From the NCBI GenBank assembly GCA_934504345.1, contig CAKSVR010000002.1, positions 1 to 64,000 of the forward strand: DNA of 64,000 nt, given 5' to 3'. Positions 37,601 to 46,271 of this stretch are shown one piece after another. The stretch is from an uncultured Agathobaculum sp. (GTDB lineage Bacteria > Bacillota > Clostridia > Oscillospirales > Butyricicoccaceae). Numbering within the stretch: position 1 is the stretch's first letter; each line of letters starts with the position of its first letter. Position numbers and translations under genes: made by a program. The notes beneath the pieces are model-generated. The model was not told the DNA's origin. It was given only the letters and a program-made list of their open reading frames with translations, and ran no database searches.

Positions 37601-40600
37601 CGAGGCCAAGGACTACGGCTACGCCATGAACTGGAAGATCTTCACCTACAATTACCGTCAGGGCACCATGTCGTTCCCAGTCGTTTCGTATGCGCTGAGT
37701 GAAGTCACAGCTCCCTCTCCCCTGCCGGATGATTTCGAGCAGGATGTAGCCGATACGACCGCCGATTCGATAAAGCTCACATGGTCGTATGACAAGGTTG
37801 TTTCCGGTTTTGAGATTTACCGCTACTACAACTTCCCGGAGGGCTCGGGCAGCAGAAAGATCGCAGATATTTCGTTCGCCTCGGGCAAGCGCAATGAGGA
37901 CGGCACCTACGAGTTCTCCTTTGAGGATAAAGATGGCCTGTCGCCCTATACCAAATACGAATATCAGATCAAGACCTGCAACGAGAACAAGGGCCAGAGC
38001 CAGAAATCCAGCATTTACAGCGAACCGCTCGAGTGCTACACCAAGACGGATAAGGGCTATCCGGATATTAAGCTGTCCATCAATTCGGGTACTGCCGCTG
38101 ACGGCAATGCCACGATGGATGTCTACCCGGACAGCAACGCCACCGCCGAAGTCAAGTTCTCCGATCCCAAAGAGGGACAATACAAAAGTATATCCTATAT
38201 GTGGCAAAAGCTGAACAGCAAGGGCGGCTGGGATGATATGAACGGCCGCACAACGCCTGCGCTCACCATTGCCAATGCCAGCGCAGCCGATAAGGGCACT
38301 TATCGCTGCCGCGTAAACCTGCTGTATTACAATGGAACGGAATACACCATCACCGCGTATTCGCCGCAGGTCACCACCGCATACAGCAAGCGCAACCCGG
38401 ACTGCACCCTGACCGCTAAGCCCGGCACTTCCGGCTCCAATCAGGAAAACAAGACACTGGACATTCAGGCGAAGATTACCAAAAGTCAGGGCGACACGCA
38501 GGCAACCGGCTCCATCCTGTTCACCATCAGCGGCAAGGACTTCTCCCGTTCGCAGTCCGCAGAGCTCACGAAAGGCGTTGCAGCGCTCAAGGACTTTGTT
38601 GTACCGAAGGACGGCGCATACACCGTAAGCGTTTACTACTCCGGCGATAAGGTATTCAAGGGCATCGACAACACCGTAAAGCAGATGGTGATCGTCGGTA
38701 CGGGCACCGGCTATCAGCTGGCGCTGACCGATGAAAGCGATGCTAATGTAAGCCGCTTCACCTATGGCGATACCATTAGCGCTGAACTGACCAGAAAGGT
38801 CAATAACACGGACGCAGCTGAAACTGTCAGCAACGCTGTGTACAAGTATTTCCTCACCAGCGAGCTGAACCAGAAAAACGAGAACGGCACTCCCATTCAG
38901 CCGCACATCTACGACCTCAAGACTGATAAACCGAACGTCGGCACTTATACTCTGTACGCTTACGAAAAAGCATCCGACTTCAGCAGCAGTAACATTTCTG
39001 AGAATGTTGCCGCTGAAACCGAGTTCACGGTCGTTCCGCGTGCGGTCACTATCCGCACGGAAACTCCGTCCGCGGGTGTTTCCACGGATGCTATCGATCT
39101 GTCCAAGACCGAACAGCTGAACTTCACCTGTGCAGACAGCAAGGTCAAGCTCGATGACTTGCAGCTCGACTACACCATCGTCAACTCCGCAGGCTCTCCG
39201 ATCGAAAAAATCGACTTTGTCAAGGACAAGGTTGCACCGAGTAACTACACCATTACGCCGTGCAAGTCTGCAAATGAAGCGCTCAACACGCTGTACGCAA
39301 ACTACGAATTTACGTTCGTATCCGGCATTTACAGAGTAAACGGCCTGACCTATCGCCTGACACTCGAGCCGCAGAATTTCAGCGATGCATCTGATGCCTC
39401 GGATGCACACTCTGTTGCATCTGCGACCATTATGACCGTCGGTTCGGGCCCTGAAACAGGTGCAAACGGCAGTTCGTCCGACACCTACACGCCCAATACC
39501 CCGGTAAAGCTCACTGTTAACCCGGATACCGGCTATTCGGTAGCAAAGTGGGTACGCTGTCGGACCGATGGAACCGGTTCTGAGAAAATCATCGTTGATG
39601 ACAACAATCTGCCTGTTACCGCCAACTACGTTACCATCCAGACCAAGGCCTACGCTGAAACCGTAAAGGTTTATTTCCAGATTGCAAAGCCCATTCTGAA
39701 TGCCAAGGTCAACGATGAACGCGCCGGTACGATCTCCTGTGAAGAGGTTTCCTCGTTCCCGGTAACGACCAGCAAGAATTCGGAATTTACGTTCACCGCA
39801 AAACCGAATCCGGGCTGGCACTTCAATCAGTGGGTTCGCAAGGACGATTATCAGGAAAGCGTTTATTCTTCCGAAAATCCGCTGACCATTCGGGTCGGCG
39901 TTCCCAACGTTACTGTCACCGCCTACTTCGTGCGTGACGACTACACGCTGACACTTGACGGCAACCTGAACGCACGCTACACCACCAAGGACAGCGAAAA
40001 CAAGGCTGTTACGCACATCGTAACGGACAAGGCTACCCTCCCCGGCGACACCCAGATCACCGTTGCACCCAAGCCGGGCTACGCTGTGGCAGAGAATGCC
40101 AAGTATCAGGTAAACGGCAAGGAAGTTGATTTCACCGACTTGGATAAGGGCGAGTATACGTTCTCCCTCACCGAAAACACCACGATTCAGCTCGAAACCA
40201 CCCGTTCCGCTTATGCGGTAAACGCATCCGTTGATGCAGATGAACACGGTACGGTTTCCGTTCTGGTCGATGGCAGTGCACCGGAGGATGCTGAGAAAAT
40301 CCCCGGCAACAGCAAGGTTGAGATCAAGGCCCACGCAAACCGCGGCTGGAAGTTCCTCAAGTGGGTCGATGCCGATGGCAAGGACATCCATGACAAGGCC
40401 AACAGCACCGGCGGCGTTTACACCATTGATGAGCTCGACAGCGCACTGACCATCAAGGCCGTATTTGAAGCAAACGACAAATATACGGCAACTGCCAACG
40501 TTTCTCCGGCAAACCGCGGCAAGATGCAGTACACCCTGTACGACATTTACGGCGATGAAGTAGAAACCAAGGACGTACCCGAAAACGGTGTTGACATCTA

Positions 40601-42836
40601 CAAGGGCGAGCAGATCCTGTTCACCGTTGTGCCGAACAAGGGCTCTTCGGTAGAAAAGTGGTTCGAAAACGGCACGAGCTATCCAAAAGCCTACGGCAAG
40701 AACAACCCGAGCGGCAAACTGACCGCCGAGGGCAATATTACCGCTACGGCACAGCTCCAGTCGGCAGCACAGTATCAGGTTTACTATGATACCAACAACA
40801 TCACTGCCACAGCAGACAACCAGAGCTTTGAAACCGGCAAATCGCTTGATAACCAGTCCGAGCTGACCTTTACCGCCAGCGTTCCGGATGACCAGATGGT
40901 CGATCACTGGACTATCACCAACGGCAACTTCACGCAGACGGAAAATGACGCAGCTGTCACCAAGGACGGCGTTGCTTTCGTCGATCCGGTATTCCCCTAC
41001 ACGCTGGACGGCAACAAGAGCTTCCGCGTACACTTCGCCGAGCTGTCCACCAAAACTGTTTCCATCAAATCGAACGAGGCCGGTTCCGGTGCAGTCACAT
41101 ACACCACGCCTATCCAGCCGAATACGCCGGGTTCGCTGACCGAGGTCCGCACAAACGGCACGGTCAAGCTGACCCTGACTCCGACCGCTCCGACCTATGT
41201 CGGCACCGCAGACGAAGTCAAGTCCCGCCTTGAGAAGCAGCTGGAAAACAAGGTTTCTGTTGTGGAAGTGACCGCAAACGAAACCAACACTTCGTTTGAC
41301 GTAATCCTCCGCCGCGTAACCGATGCGATCGAAATCGACCCGTCCGCCCTGTTCGACAAGACCTACACGACAACGGCGGCTGCCGCCGAAAACGGCACTG
41401 TTACCGCACCGACCACGCGCTTCAAGGCCGGTGAAACCGTAACGCTGACCGTCAAGCCGGACAACGGCTACCAGCTCAAGACCCTGACGCTCACTCCGGC
41501 AGATGCCAAGCTGAACGAAACGGTTTCCAAAAACACCTTGACCTACACGTTCACCATGCCCGCATCCGATGTTACGGCGGCTGCGACCTTCGAGAAGCAG
41601 CCGAGCAGCAGCGGCGGCGGCGCTGGTGGCGGCGGCGGTGCAGGCGGCGCAGTTACTCCGTCGAAGGATGCAAACACCATCACCGCATCGGACGGCACCA
41701 AGTACACCGTTTCCGTAACCGTCAAGGACGGCACGGCTGCCGTTACCGCCGACAGCTCCAAGCTGACCGGCGCATCCGGCAAGGATTCCCTGTCGCTGAC
41801 ACTGACCGGCGACAAGACCGTACACACTGTAACCTTCACCGGCAGCATGGTATCCGCAATGGCCGGTGCGAAGAACGGCGCAGAGCTCATCCTGCCGACC
41901 GGCACGATCACGCTCGACCGCGACACGCTGACCACGCTCGCCTCTGCCGCAAAGGCTGACGACACGATCGCCATTTCGGTCAAGAGCACGGAAAGCTCCG
42001 CACTGAATGATGCACAGCGCAAGCTGCTGCCCAAGAACGGCACGTTGCTCGATGCTGCGGCCTACATTCAGACCAAAAACGGCACGCAGTCCCGCGTTCA
42101 CGAGCTGAACGGCAAGGCACTTGTTTCCATCCCCTACACGCTGAAGCAGAACGAAACCGCCGCTCATCTGGTCGCTTACTACCTCGCAGAGAACGGCTCG
42201 TTCGAGAAGCTGGCCGTCACCTATGACGCAAAGACCGGCATGGCTTCGTTCTACACCTCGCATTTCTCGGATTTCGTTGTCACCCACGAGTACAGCAGCG
42301 ACTTCACTGACGTTGCCCTCGACAAGTGGTTCTACAACGAGGTCAACACCGCACTGGCCAACGGCTGGTTCAAGGGCACCTCGGACACCACGTTCAGCCC
42401 GAACACCGGCATGACCCGTGCAATGCTCGTGCAGGTGCTCTACCGCATGAGCGGCAATACGGCATCGGCGAACGCACAGTTCTCCGACGTAGCCGCAGGC
42501 AAGTGGTACGCCGAGGCCATCGCGTGGGCTTCCGCAAACGGCATCGTTACCGGCTATTCGGACGGTACGTTCAAGCCCGATGCGCTCGTTACCCGCCAGC
42601 AGCTGGCCGCGATCCTGTATCGCTATGATGCATTTACCGGCCACACACCGACCAGCAGCACCACGCTGGATGCGTTCACGGATGCGGCTTCGGTCGAGTC
42701 GTGGGCAGCCGATGCGATGCGCTGGGCGAACGGCACCGGTCTGGTAACGGGTGTCACCCCGACGACACTGGTTCCGAACGGCACCGCTACCCGTGCACAG
42801 GTCGCTGTTATCCTGAGCCGCTACACCGGCAAATAA
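34653..42836 (+). CDS. Giant secreted SLH-domain surface protein with FG-GAP and InlB-type repeats
   Basis: A 2,727-residue exported protein. Residues 1-30 are a signal peptide. FG-GAP/VCBS-like calcium motifs occur near 288 (TGDWNGDGYDEVAV), 350 (SGDVNRDGIDDLAC) and 414. Residues of about 735-1,010 are a Ser/Thr-rich amphipathic beta region (IGAYVSFEQEFSVFGVKIGQ). A fibronectin-III-like and Ig-like section follows, about 1,030-1,400. Divergent InlB B-repeats run at about 1,570-2,280 (VKLTVNPDTGYSVAKWV; EIKAHANRGWKFLKWV). A Gly-rich linker lies near 2,319. Three SLH domains (2,550-2,727) should tether it to the cell wall. It has no LPXTG motif. It is preceded by AAGGAGG and is a single-gene unit. 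Confidence 0.93.
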   Translation: MKFKRGISLALALAILSGMGGPLNIRAAAADAGSSGSSDALAALGIDTSKVPDGFDQSDKESNPYGRKTMAVTPVYELYTVGLAQDALAQYDKTIELKGKQDLQTGTNKTKHEKETPKNTLTSVLYGDNDTQSKDASALLGNTDAQRTSNLGKGTTTTTGNYTTISTGSADSAGKYAAKDYLTGINNASTDLGNGFAMSSVAAGSFTTKDSVQSDQIAMVYATDYSANSGLYLRFGDAKTGDFGDPIELLGKDKQLGNPDLVDNSAEGSGEKVENFAENPYQLKNYLQVATGDWNGDGYDEVAVYVPEVGNSRIEFYAHKSGDLTSPANWSLAWTYYFKEDNVVSNMISIVSGDVNRDGIDDLACTWGYYYGPNLNKGSRAVVMFGATGTDMLAHGQEFSLVSGSSNLVRASFAFGDLTGGGDTLILCAQSDADLKANKPNTRYVALYNWDGKEFTANNLSKNFDLFETTKDENTGEVSFVNTEMGRNGRTTTDPVFHSLPLCPANTAIIPRSMSDQEGTTDLLYFDSLIISVDEKAGLVIKQARDNMDGMPGKTGKDYVEYSAAAGAVTGYNSAGTLFTLTQVVANSTENTAEQYTTTGKITVPNYVQESYYKNWFHKLIRKRSYRWVQKGTKEIDGTLTHNEKYTQRFAGQTSRVMLDLYGTGGTKCQSTTVNSSYALCLANTDNDTSYMEYTGNHYFTYSDPQVLAVLASPPYFSDLLGRNDLSGNYAESTTSYESSTGTGSSKVSSSTISIGAYVSFEQEFSVFGVKIGQAEAEAQYTAGFTYETEDTSSIEQSVTYNATSGEDEVAFYSIPMEIYVYNSYVADPNEKSGYKKITSTVTIPHEATIKLLSLSDYEAIAEDYSVLPSISGSVLTHTIGDPSTYPTVDEAGKYSGAYLSSGVAKSVGYTDKDGGNSITQSISFTKEAAKSYTTSNSIETKAGAGAGGLTVGVVAGSESSAGQVQITTEGSTVTGDLQDMPIEAKDYGYAMNWKIFTYNYRQGTMSFPVVSYALSEVTAPSPLPDDFEQDVADTTADSIKLTWSYDKVVSGFEIYRYYNFPEGSGSRKIADISFASGKRNEDGTYEFSFEDKDGLSPYTKYEYQIKTCNENKGQSQKSSIYSEPLECYTKTDKGYPDIKLSINSGTAADGNATMDVYPDSNATAEVKFSDPKEGQYKSISYMWQKLNSKGGWDDMNGRTTPALTIANASAADKGTYRCRVNLLYYNGTEYTITAYSPQVTTAYSKRNPDCTLTAKPGTSGSNQENKTLDIQAKITKSQGDTQATGSILFTISGKDFSRSQSAELTKGVAALKDFVVPKDGAYTVSVYYSGDKVFKGIDNTVKQMVIVGTGTGYQLALTDESDANVSRFTYGDTISAELTRKVNNTDAAETVSNAVYKYFLTSELNQKNENGTPIQPHIYDLKTDKPNVGTYTLYAYEKASDFSSSNISENVAAETEFTVVPRAVTIRTETPSAGVSTDAIDLSKTEQLNFTCADSKVKLDDLQLDYTIVNSAGSPIEKIDFVKDKVAPSNYTITPCKSANEALNTLYANYEFTFVSGIYRVNGLTYRLTLEPQNFSDASDASDAHSVASATIMTVGSGPETGANGSSSDTYTPNTPVKLTVNPDTGYSVAKWVRCRTDGTGSEKIIVDDNNLPVTANYVTIQTKAYAETVKVYFQIAKPILNAKVNDERAGTISCEEVSSFPVTTSKNSEFTFTAKPNPGWHFNQWVRKDDYQESVYSSENPLTIRVGVPNVTVTAYFVRDDYTLTLDGNLNARYTTKDSENKAVTHIVTDKATLPGDTQITVAPKPGYAVAENAKYQVNGKEVDFTDLDKGEYTFSLTENTTIQLETTRSAYAVNASVDADEHGTVSVLVDGSAPEDAEKIPGNSKVEIKAHANRGWKFLKWVDADGKDIHDKANSTGGVYTIDELDSALTIKAVFEANDKYTATANVSPANRGKMQYTLYDIYGDEVETKDVPENGVDIYKGEQILFTVVPNKGSSVEKWFENGTSYPKAYGKNNPSGKLTAEGNITATAQLQSAAQYQVYYDTNNITATADNQSFETGKSLDNQSELTFTASVPDDQMVDHWTITNGNFTQTENDAAVTKDGVAFVDPVFPYTLDGNKSFRVHFAELSTKTVSIKSNEAGSGAVTYTTPIQPNTPGSLTEVRTNGTVKLTLTPTAPTYVGTADEVKSRLEKQLENKVSVVEVTANETNTSFDVILRRVTDAIEIDPSALFDKTYTTTAAAAENGTVTAPTTRFKAGETVTLTVKPDNGYQLKTLTLTPADAKLNETVSKNTLTYTFTMPASDVTAAATFEKQPSSSGGGAGGGGGAGGAVTPSKDANTITASDGTKYTVSVTVKDGTAAVTADSSKLTGASGKDSLSLTLTGDKTVHTVTFTGSMVSAMAGAKNGAELILPTGTITLDRDTLTTLASAAKADDTIAISVKSTESSALNDAQRKLLPKNGTLLDAAAYIQTKNGTQSRVHELNGKALVSIPYTLKQNETAAHLVAYYLAENGSFEKLAVTYDAKTGMASFYTSHFSDFVVTHEYSSDFTDVALDKWFYNEVNTALANGWFKGTSDTTFSPNTGMTRAMLVQVLYRMSGNTASANAQFSDVAAGKWYAEAIAWASANGIVTGYSDGTFKPDALVTRQQLAAILYRYDAFTGHTPTSSTTLDAFTDAASVESWAADAMRWANGTGLVTGVTPTTLVPNGTATRAQVAVILSRYTGK

Positions 42837-42848
42837 TCCAAAACAGCA

Positions 42849-42881
42849 AAAGGCGCCTCTCCCAAATGGAGAGGCGCCTTC
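42849..42881 (+). terminator. Terminator hairpin of the surface-protein gene
   Basis: AAGGCGCCTCTCC pairs with GGAGAGGCGCCTT. It lacks its own T-run, because the short repeat at 42882 follows directly. Confidence 0.75.
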
Positions 42882-42927
42882 AGTTTGTCGAAAAAGGTCA
42901 CCAATCGGTGGCCTTTTTCAACAAGCT
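42882..42927. repeat. Short palindromic relative of the terminator-associated element
   Basis: CAGTTTGTCGAAAAAGG and CCTTTTTCAACAAGCTG are inverse arms around a loop that itself contains the small inverted pair CACC/GGTG. AGTTTGTC is the inverse of the GACAAACT end of the elements at 32959 and 50441. Confidence 0.65.
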
Positions 42928-42928
42928 G

Positions 42929-42958
42929 AACCGCTGTATCAATCGGTACAGCGGTTTT
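42929..42958 (+). terminator. Second terminator after the short palindrome
   Basis: AACCGCTGT and ACAGCGGTTTT form a stem ending in a T-run, so the pair of hairpins brackets the 42882 palindrome. Confidence 0.65.
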
Positions 42959-42983
42959 CCGGCACAAATTATTCGGTTTTCAG

Positions 42984-43014
42984 AAAAACCCCCGCCGTAT
43001 CGCATACGGCGGGG
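42984..43014 (-). terminator. Terminator of the inositol/sugar importer operon
   Basis: CCCCGCCGTAT pairs with ATACGGCGGGG. On the minus strand it is followed by GTTTTTCTG. It lies 17 bp after the stop of the IolE-like gene. Confidence 0.85.
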
Positions 43015-43030
43015 ATTTGCATTTGTGAAA

Positions 43031-43969
43031 TTACTGGCTGATGGTCTGGCGCAGTGCGTCAATCGAGGTATGAACGCCTGCATCAACGGTCATGGTCAGG
43101 TCCTCCATCTCGAGCGAAACATCGCCGTCGTAGCCCATCATGTGGCAGACAGAGAAGAACTCCTTCCACCACTGGAGGTCCTTGCCGCAGCCGACTGCAA
43201 CGTAGTTCCATACGCGGTCAGCGGACTCGGTAACAGGACGGGGCTCGAGCAGACCGTCTACGTCGGCCAGACCGCGCTCGATGCGGGCATCCTTGCCGTG
43301 AACGTGGAAGATGCAGCCCTTGAGCGCGCGTGCCGCCGCGATCGGGTCAGCACCCAGAACCATCATGTGGGACGGGTCGAGGTTGATACCGAGCATCGGG
43401 TCGGTTGCCTCGCGCAGCTTGAGCAGCGTGGAAGCCGACCATACCATGGTGCCCGGGAACTCCTCGATAGCGATGTGCTCGATGCCGCACTTCTTGCAGT
43501 GTGCAATGAACTCATTCCAGAACTCAATCGTCACCTTCCACTGGTACTCGTAAGCCGGAGCCATGAAATCCGGCCACGAAACGGTAGAGGTGATCCAGTT
43601 CGGGGTGGTGTCGGTCTCGCTGCCGGCCGGCAGACCGGCCATGGCTACGATCTTCTTAACGCCCAGCAGACCTGCCAGCGCAGCGCAGTCGTACATGGAC
43701 TTCTTGTACTCTTCGCCGGTCTTGGACGGCCAGAGCGGGTTGCAGGATGTATTCAGTGCGGAAATGCGCATGCCGCGCTTCTCGAGCTCAGCCATAAATT
43801 CCTTGCGCTTGTTCTCGTCCGCGAGCAACTCAGCGGTGTTGCAGTGCTTGCGGGCGCCCCAGCCACCGGCAGTCATCTCAACGGCATCGATGCCGAGCGA
43901 TTTTACCTTATCGAGCATATCCGTGTAGGACAGATCAGCAAAAACGTCAGTGCAGATTGCGAGTTTCAT
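43031..43969 (-). CDS. Sugar phosphate isomerase/epimerase, IolE-like TIM barrel
   Basis: A 312-residue AP-endonuclease-2-type TIM barrel. Probable metal ligands are the Glu in IAIEEFPG, Asp-His in NLDPSHMM, His in FHVHGKD and Glu in VSLEMED. Family members include inosose dehydratase (IolE), inosose isomerase (IolI) and sugar epimerases. With an Idh/MocA dehydrogenase directly upstream it most likely acts on an inosose. I start at 43969, where GAGG lies 8 nt upstream and the protein opens MKLAICTDVF. It is the last gene of the six-gene minus-strand unit. Confidence 0.85.
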   Translation of the reverse strand: MKLAICTDVFADLSYTDMLDKVKSLGIDAVEMTAGGWGARKHCNTAELLADENKRKEFMAELEKRGMRISALNTSCNPLWPSKTGEEYKKSMYDCAALAGLLGVKKIVAMAGLPAGSETDTTPNWITSTVSWPDFMAPAYEYQWKVTIEFWNEFIAHCKKCGIEHIAIEEFPGTMVWSASTLLKLREATDPMLGINLDPSHMMVLGADPIAAARALKGCIFHVHGKDARIERGLADVDGLLEPRPVTESADRVWNYVAVGCGKDLQWWKEFFSVCHMMGYDGDVSLEMEDLTMTVDAGVHTSIDALRQTISQ

Positions 43970-44082
43970 ATCATTACCTCCTGAAATGAGCAGCGGGTGC
44001 GCGGATTGCCGCACACCCGCCGAAGAAAAAAGAGAGAAGTTAGGGTCTAAGTGAAAATATCAAGGCGACCAAGTAATCAGAG

Positions 44083-45093
44083 TTACTTCTTGTAGAAATC
44101 CGGCATCTCGTCGTAAACGACCGGCTGGATGGTCTGGGTTTCGCGTGCCTTGGAAGCCGCAGCAGCCGCTACCTGACAGCAGTAGCCATCCCATGCGGTC
44201 GGACCGTCAACATAGCCCGCCTTGGAAGCGTTGATCCAGGTCTGAATCTCGGCGTTGTACGCATCTGCGAAGCGCTGGAAGCAATCCGTGTACATTGCCT
44301 GACCGGTGGTTGCATTGGAGTTTACCGAGATGTAATTCGGCTTGGGCATGTTAAGAACAGCACCGTCACATATGATCTCGCACTTGATGTCATAATCGTT
44401 CTTGTTGTTTACAAAGGACTCCACATCGATGCGAACGCCGGACTTGGTGGTCAAAATCATAATCTGCGGGTCGTGCAGATCCTTCGGGCCGTTGTTGGTG
44501 GACTTGCCGTAGCGAACCTCAGCGGTAGCGTAGTCCTCGCCGAGCAGCCAGCGCAGAACGTCAATTTCGTGAACCATCGAGTTCTCGACTGCCATCGAGT
44601 TATCCCAGTCATCCGGAACGGACGGGTTGCGGTGTGCACAGTGCAGCAGGAGTGCCTCGCCGTACTTTCCGCTGTCAACGGCTGCCTTGAGCTGCTTGTA
44701 GCCCTCGTCGTAGCGGCGCATGAAGCCAACCTGAACCAGCTTCTTGCCGGCCTTCATCTCGGCCTCCACGATGCGCTTGCACGCATCGGCCTTGGGAGCC
44801 AGCGGCTTCTCGCAGAACACATACTTGCCTGCCGCGATGGAGGCCAGAACGTACTCCTCGTGATACGGGTCAGCGGTGGTGCACATTACTGCATCGATCT
44901 CCGGGTCGCTGATCATATCCAGCGGGTTCTCATACCCCTTGATGCCGTATTTCTCGGCAACCGAAAGACCAAATGCGCCTGCCGGATCTGCACAAGCAAC
45001 AACTTTTCCGCCCTGTAAGGTGTTGTTGATGCGCTCGATATGGGTGCGGCCGATGCCGCCGGTGCCTACAAGACCAATCTTCAAAGTTTCCAT
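44083..45093 (-). CDS. Gfo/Idh/MocA oxidoreductase, probable inositol 2-dehydrogenase
   Basis: A 336-residue NAD-dependent dehydrogenase. The N-terminal Rossmann motif is GLVGTGGIGRTH, and the catalytic Lys lies in FCEKPLAPK. A His-containing helix reads MVHEIDVLRWLL. These features fit myo- or scyllo-inositol dehydrogenases (IolG, IolX, IolW), oxidising the polyol to an inosose. The start at 45093 follows AAGGAGA. It follows a ribose-type importer and precedes an isomerase, consistent with uptake then oxidation. A second family member is at 63037, so the two may handle different isomers. Confidence 0.88.
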   Translation of the reverse strand: METLKIGLVGTGGIGRTHIERINNTLQGGKVVACADPAGAFGLSVAEKYGIKGYENPLDMISDPEIDAVMCTTADPYHEEYVLASIAAGKYVFCEKPLAPKADACKRIVEAEMKAGKKLVQVGFMRRYDEGYKQLKAAVDSGKYGEALLLHCAHRNPSVPDDWDNSMAVENSMVHEIDVLRWLLGEDYATAEVRYGKSTNNGPKDLHDPQIMILTTKSGVRIDVESFVNNKNDYDIKCEIICDGAVLNMPKPNYISVNSNATTGQAMYTDCFQRFADAYNAEIQTWINASKAGYVDGPTAWDGYCCQVAAAAASKARETQTIQPVVYDEMPDFYKK

Positions 45094-45188
45094 AGTATAT
45101 TCTCCTTTATGCCGCTTGTCTTTCTCCCTGCGGGACTGCCCGCAGGGAGAAAAAGTGATATGCATTAGATGTGGTTTAAGTGAGTGAT

Positions 45189-46175
45189 TTACTTCTGGTA
45201 ATCAGCAACGTTGTCCTTGGTGATGGACTGGAACGGAACGATGACTTCCTTGTCCGGGGTTTCGCCGTTCTTCAGCTTCTCGAGGACTTCGTGGGTAGCC
45301 TTGGCCTGACCGGCTGCATCCTGCAGAACGGTCTGGCACATATAGCCGTCAGCAACAGCCTGAATGCCGTCGTCGGAGCCGTCAACACCGGTGATGAGGA
45401 TCTCGCCGGCATTGGTCAGCAGGCCGGCGCCCTTGAGGGACTCCACAGCGCCCAGCGCCATCTGGTCGTTTGCACATACGATCGCATCGAAATCAGCCTT
45501 GCCGCCCGAAGTGTAGGTCTGGATCCATGCATCGCAGATACGCATTGCTTCGTCCTTAACGTAGTCGCCGTCCTGATCGGCCAGAATGGTGATGTCGGAG
45601 CGGCCAGCCTCTTCCAGAGCATCCTTGAAGCCCTGACGGCGGTCAGCGGAGTGCTGGAGGCCAGCGGTGCCTGCCAGATACAGTACCTTGGCGCCCTGCG
45701 GCAGATGCTCTGCCATGTACTCGCCCTGCATATGTCCGGAATCGTAGTTCTCCGAACCTACGAACGTGAAGTCGCCGGAGTTCGCCTTGATGCCGAGGCA
45801 GATGACCGGAGTGCCCTTGCTGTTCGCGGCAGAGATAGCCGGAGCGATAGCATCCGAGTCAGCCGGTACGAGGATGAGCGCGTCAACGCCCTTTGCAAGG
45901 AATGCGTTGGTCTGGTCGATCTGCTTCTGGTTGTCGTTGTTGCCGTCGGAGAACGATACGGAGTAGCCGGTGCCCTCGAGTTCGGTAGTCAGTGCGCTCT
46001 CACGCGCCATGCAGAATACGTCGGTATCGGCAAGGTTTACATAGCCGATGTTCATGCCGTCGCCGCTTGCGGAGTCGCCGCCGCTGCTGCTGCCGCCGGT
46101 CGCACAGCCGGTGAGTGCCAGTGCCGAAAATGCCATTACCATAGTCATAGCGCCGATGCGTTTCCAGATTTTCAT
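45189..46175 (-). CDS. Sugar-binding lipoprotein, RbsB type (probable inositol binding)
   Basis: A 328-residue periplasmic-binding-protein-like lipoprotein with lipobox LALTGC. The mature domain shows family 4 features (MNIGYVNLADTDVF; ALILVPADSDAIAPAISAAN; DAIVCANDQMALGAVESLKG; ITGVDGSDDGIQA). Relatives bind ribose, galactose, xylose or myo-inositol. I place the start at 46175, where AAGGAG is 9 nt away; an ATG at 46181 is possible but only 3 nt from the site. It partners the permease and ATPase upstream. Confidence 0.92.
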   Translation of the reverse strand: MKIWKRIGAMTMVMAFSALALTGCATGGSSSGGDSASGDGMNIGYVNLADTDVFCMARESALTTELEGTGYSVSFSDGNNDNQKQIDQTNAFLAKGVDALILVPADSDAIAPAISAANSKGTPVICLGIKANSGDFTFVGSENYDSGHMQGEYMAEHLPQGAKVLYLAGTAGLQHSADRRQGFKDALEEAGRSDITILADQDGDYVKDEAMRICDAWIQTYTSGGKADFDAIVCANDQMALGAVESLKGAGLLTNAGEILITGVDGSDDGIQAVADGYMCQTVLQDAAGQAKATHEVLEKLKNGETPDKEVIVPFQSITKDNVADYQK

Positions 46176-46271
46176 AATCATTTTCTCCTTTTTGTTTCTC
46201 GTTTCTTCTTCTCTTTACCAACCCGAGCGGAAGCGGTGCTCCCGCTCGAGATTGCATACAACTGAAATGGT

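Noticed and set aside
35511..42644. Open frame of 2,377 codons antisense to the surface-protein gene
   Set aside because: A mirror effect of strong codon bias. No ribosome site, no recognisable domain, and the sense protein has clear SLH and FG-GAP domains.
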